A stretch of DNA of 64,000 nucleotides from an uncultured Aquimarina sp. (GTDB taxonomy: Bacteria; Bacteroidota; Bacteroidia; Flavobacteriales; Flavobacteriaceae), in assembly GCA_947493035.1 (NCBI GenBank), contig CANLOW010000001.1, positions 744,001 to 808,000 on the forward strand, read 5' to 3'. A program made the position numbers and the translations under genes. Positions 63,979 to 64,000 of the stretch are shown here, piece by piece (the stretch's first letter is position 1; every line of letters starts with the position of its first letter). Under the pieces are notes generated by a model. The model was not told the DNA's origin. It ran no database searches and saw only the letters and a list, made by a program, of their open reading frames with translations.

Positions 63979-64000
63979 TAATTAAGCGCAACTTCGTTAT

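Overview
The window is 64 kb of AT-rich chromosome from a member of the Bacteroidota, almost certainly a marine-type Flavobacteriaceae. The evidence is the TAnnTTTG type of -7 promoter element in front of many genes, a type IX secretion C-terminal tail, an IPExxxVDY protein, paired DUF3078 outer-membrane proteins, an HU-CCDC81/SPOR protein, and flavobacterial gene orders such as acpP-fabF-rnc-IPExxxVDY-pyk with divergent purN. No rRNA, tRNA, insertion sequence, prophage or CRISPR array was recognised. Most of the window is core chromosome.

Layout. 0.1-3.9 kb: an ECF sigma factor with a membrane partner that carries a C-terminal barrel, a divergent cysteine-rich lipoprotein, and a chain of hairpins that may be a small RNA. 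4-9.6 kb: asd, a BON-LysM protein, gpsA, dprA, an HU/SPOR protein and a thioesterase. 9.6-14.5 kb: envelope genes, including a formylglycine-generating-enzyme lipoprotein and a degenerate GH86 agarase/porphyranase-like protein. 14.5-19.2 kb: a DUF3108, tryptophan 2,3-dioxygenase, M23 peptidase and pgi operon. 19.2-24.6 kb: a patatin-barrel protein, uvrC and glsA. 24.7-29.6 kb: sufS-sufE-DUF59-DUF2480 followed by two DUF3078 barrels. 29.6-37.3 kb: a thioredoxin-like gene and a thiamine operon (thiS-C-E-D-E-G, a four-helix-bundle gene, thiH) under a TPP riboswitch. 37.4-43.4 kb: a DUF2721/histidine kinase pair and a large T9SS-secreted protein. 43.5-51.7 kb: pyk, rnc, fabF, acpP, purN, RNase H and metG. 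51.7-58.1 kb: a lipoprotein, an HDAC-like hydrolase, alcohol dehydrogenase, GH2 glycosidase and esterase. 58.2-64 kb: an HHH protein, an OmpA protein, an ALDH7-type dehydrogenase, and sufA-sufB, which begins the other half of the SUF pathway.

The most unusual cross-cutting signal is a set of spacers between genes of the same operon. They lie in the suf and thi operons and between purN and the RNase H gene. Each is built from diverged iterations of a short locus-specific word, with copies in inverted orientation that can fold in the mRNA. The words differ between loci, but one 14-nt word recurs in a suf-side and a thi-side spacer. A related sequence appears to have become the N-terminus of ThiH. 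Other points of interest are a terminator hairpin that contains a start codon (10.3 kb), two candidate leaderless promoters, a structured metG leader, a GH86-like protein whose expected catalytic Glu is His, and a split suf gene set.

All functional calls rest on motif and family recognition by eye. No database search or folding calculation was run.
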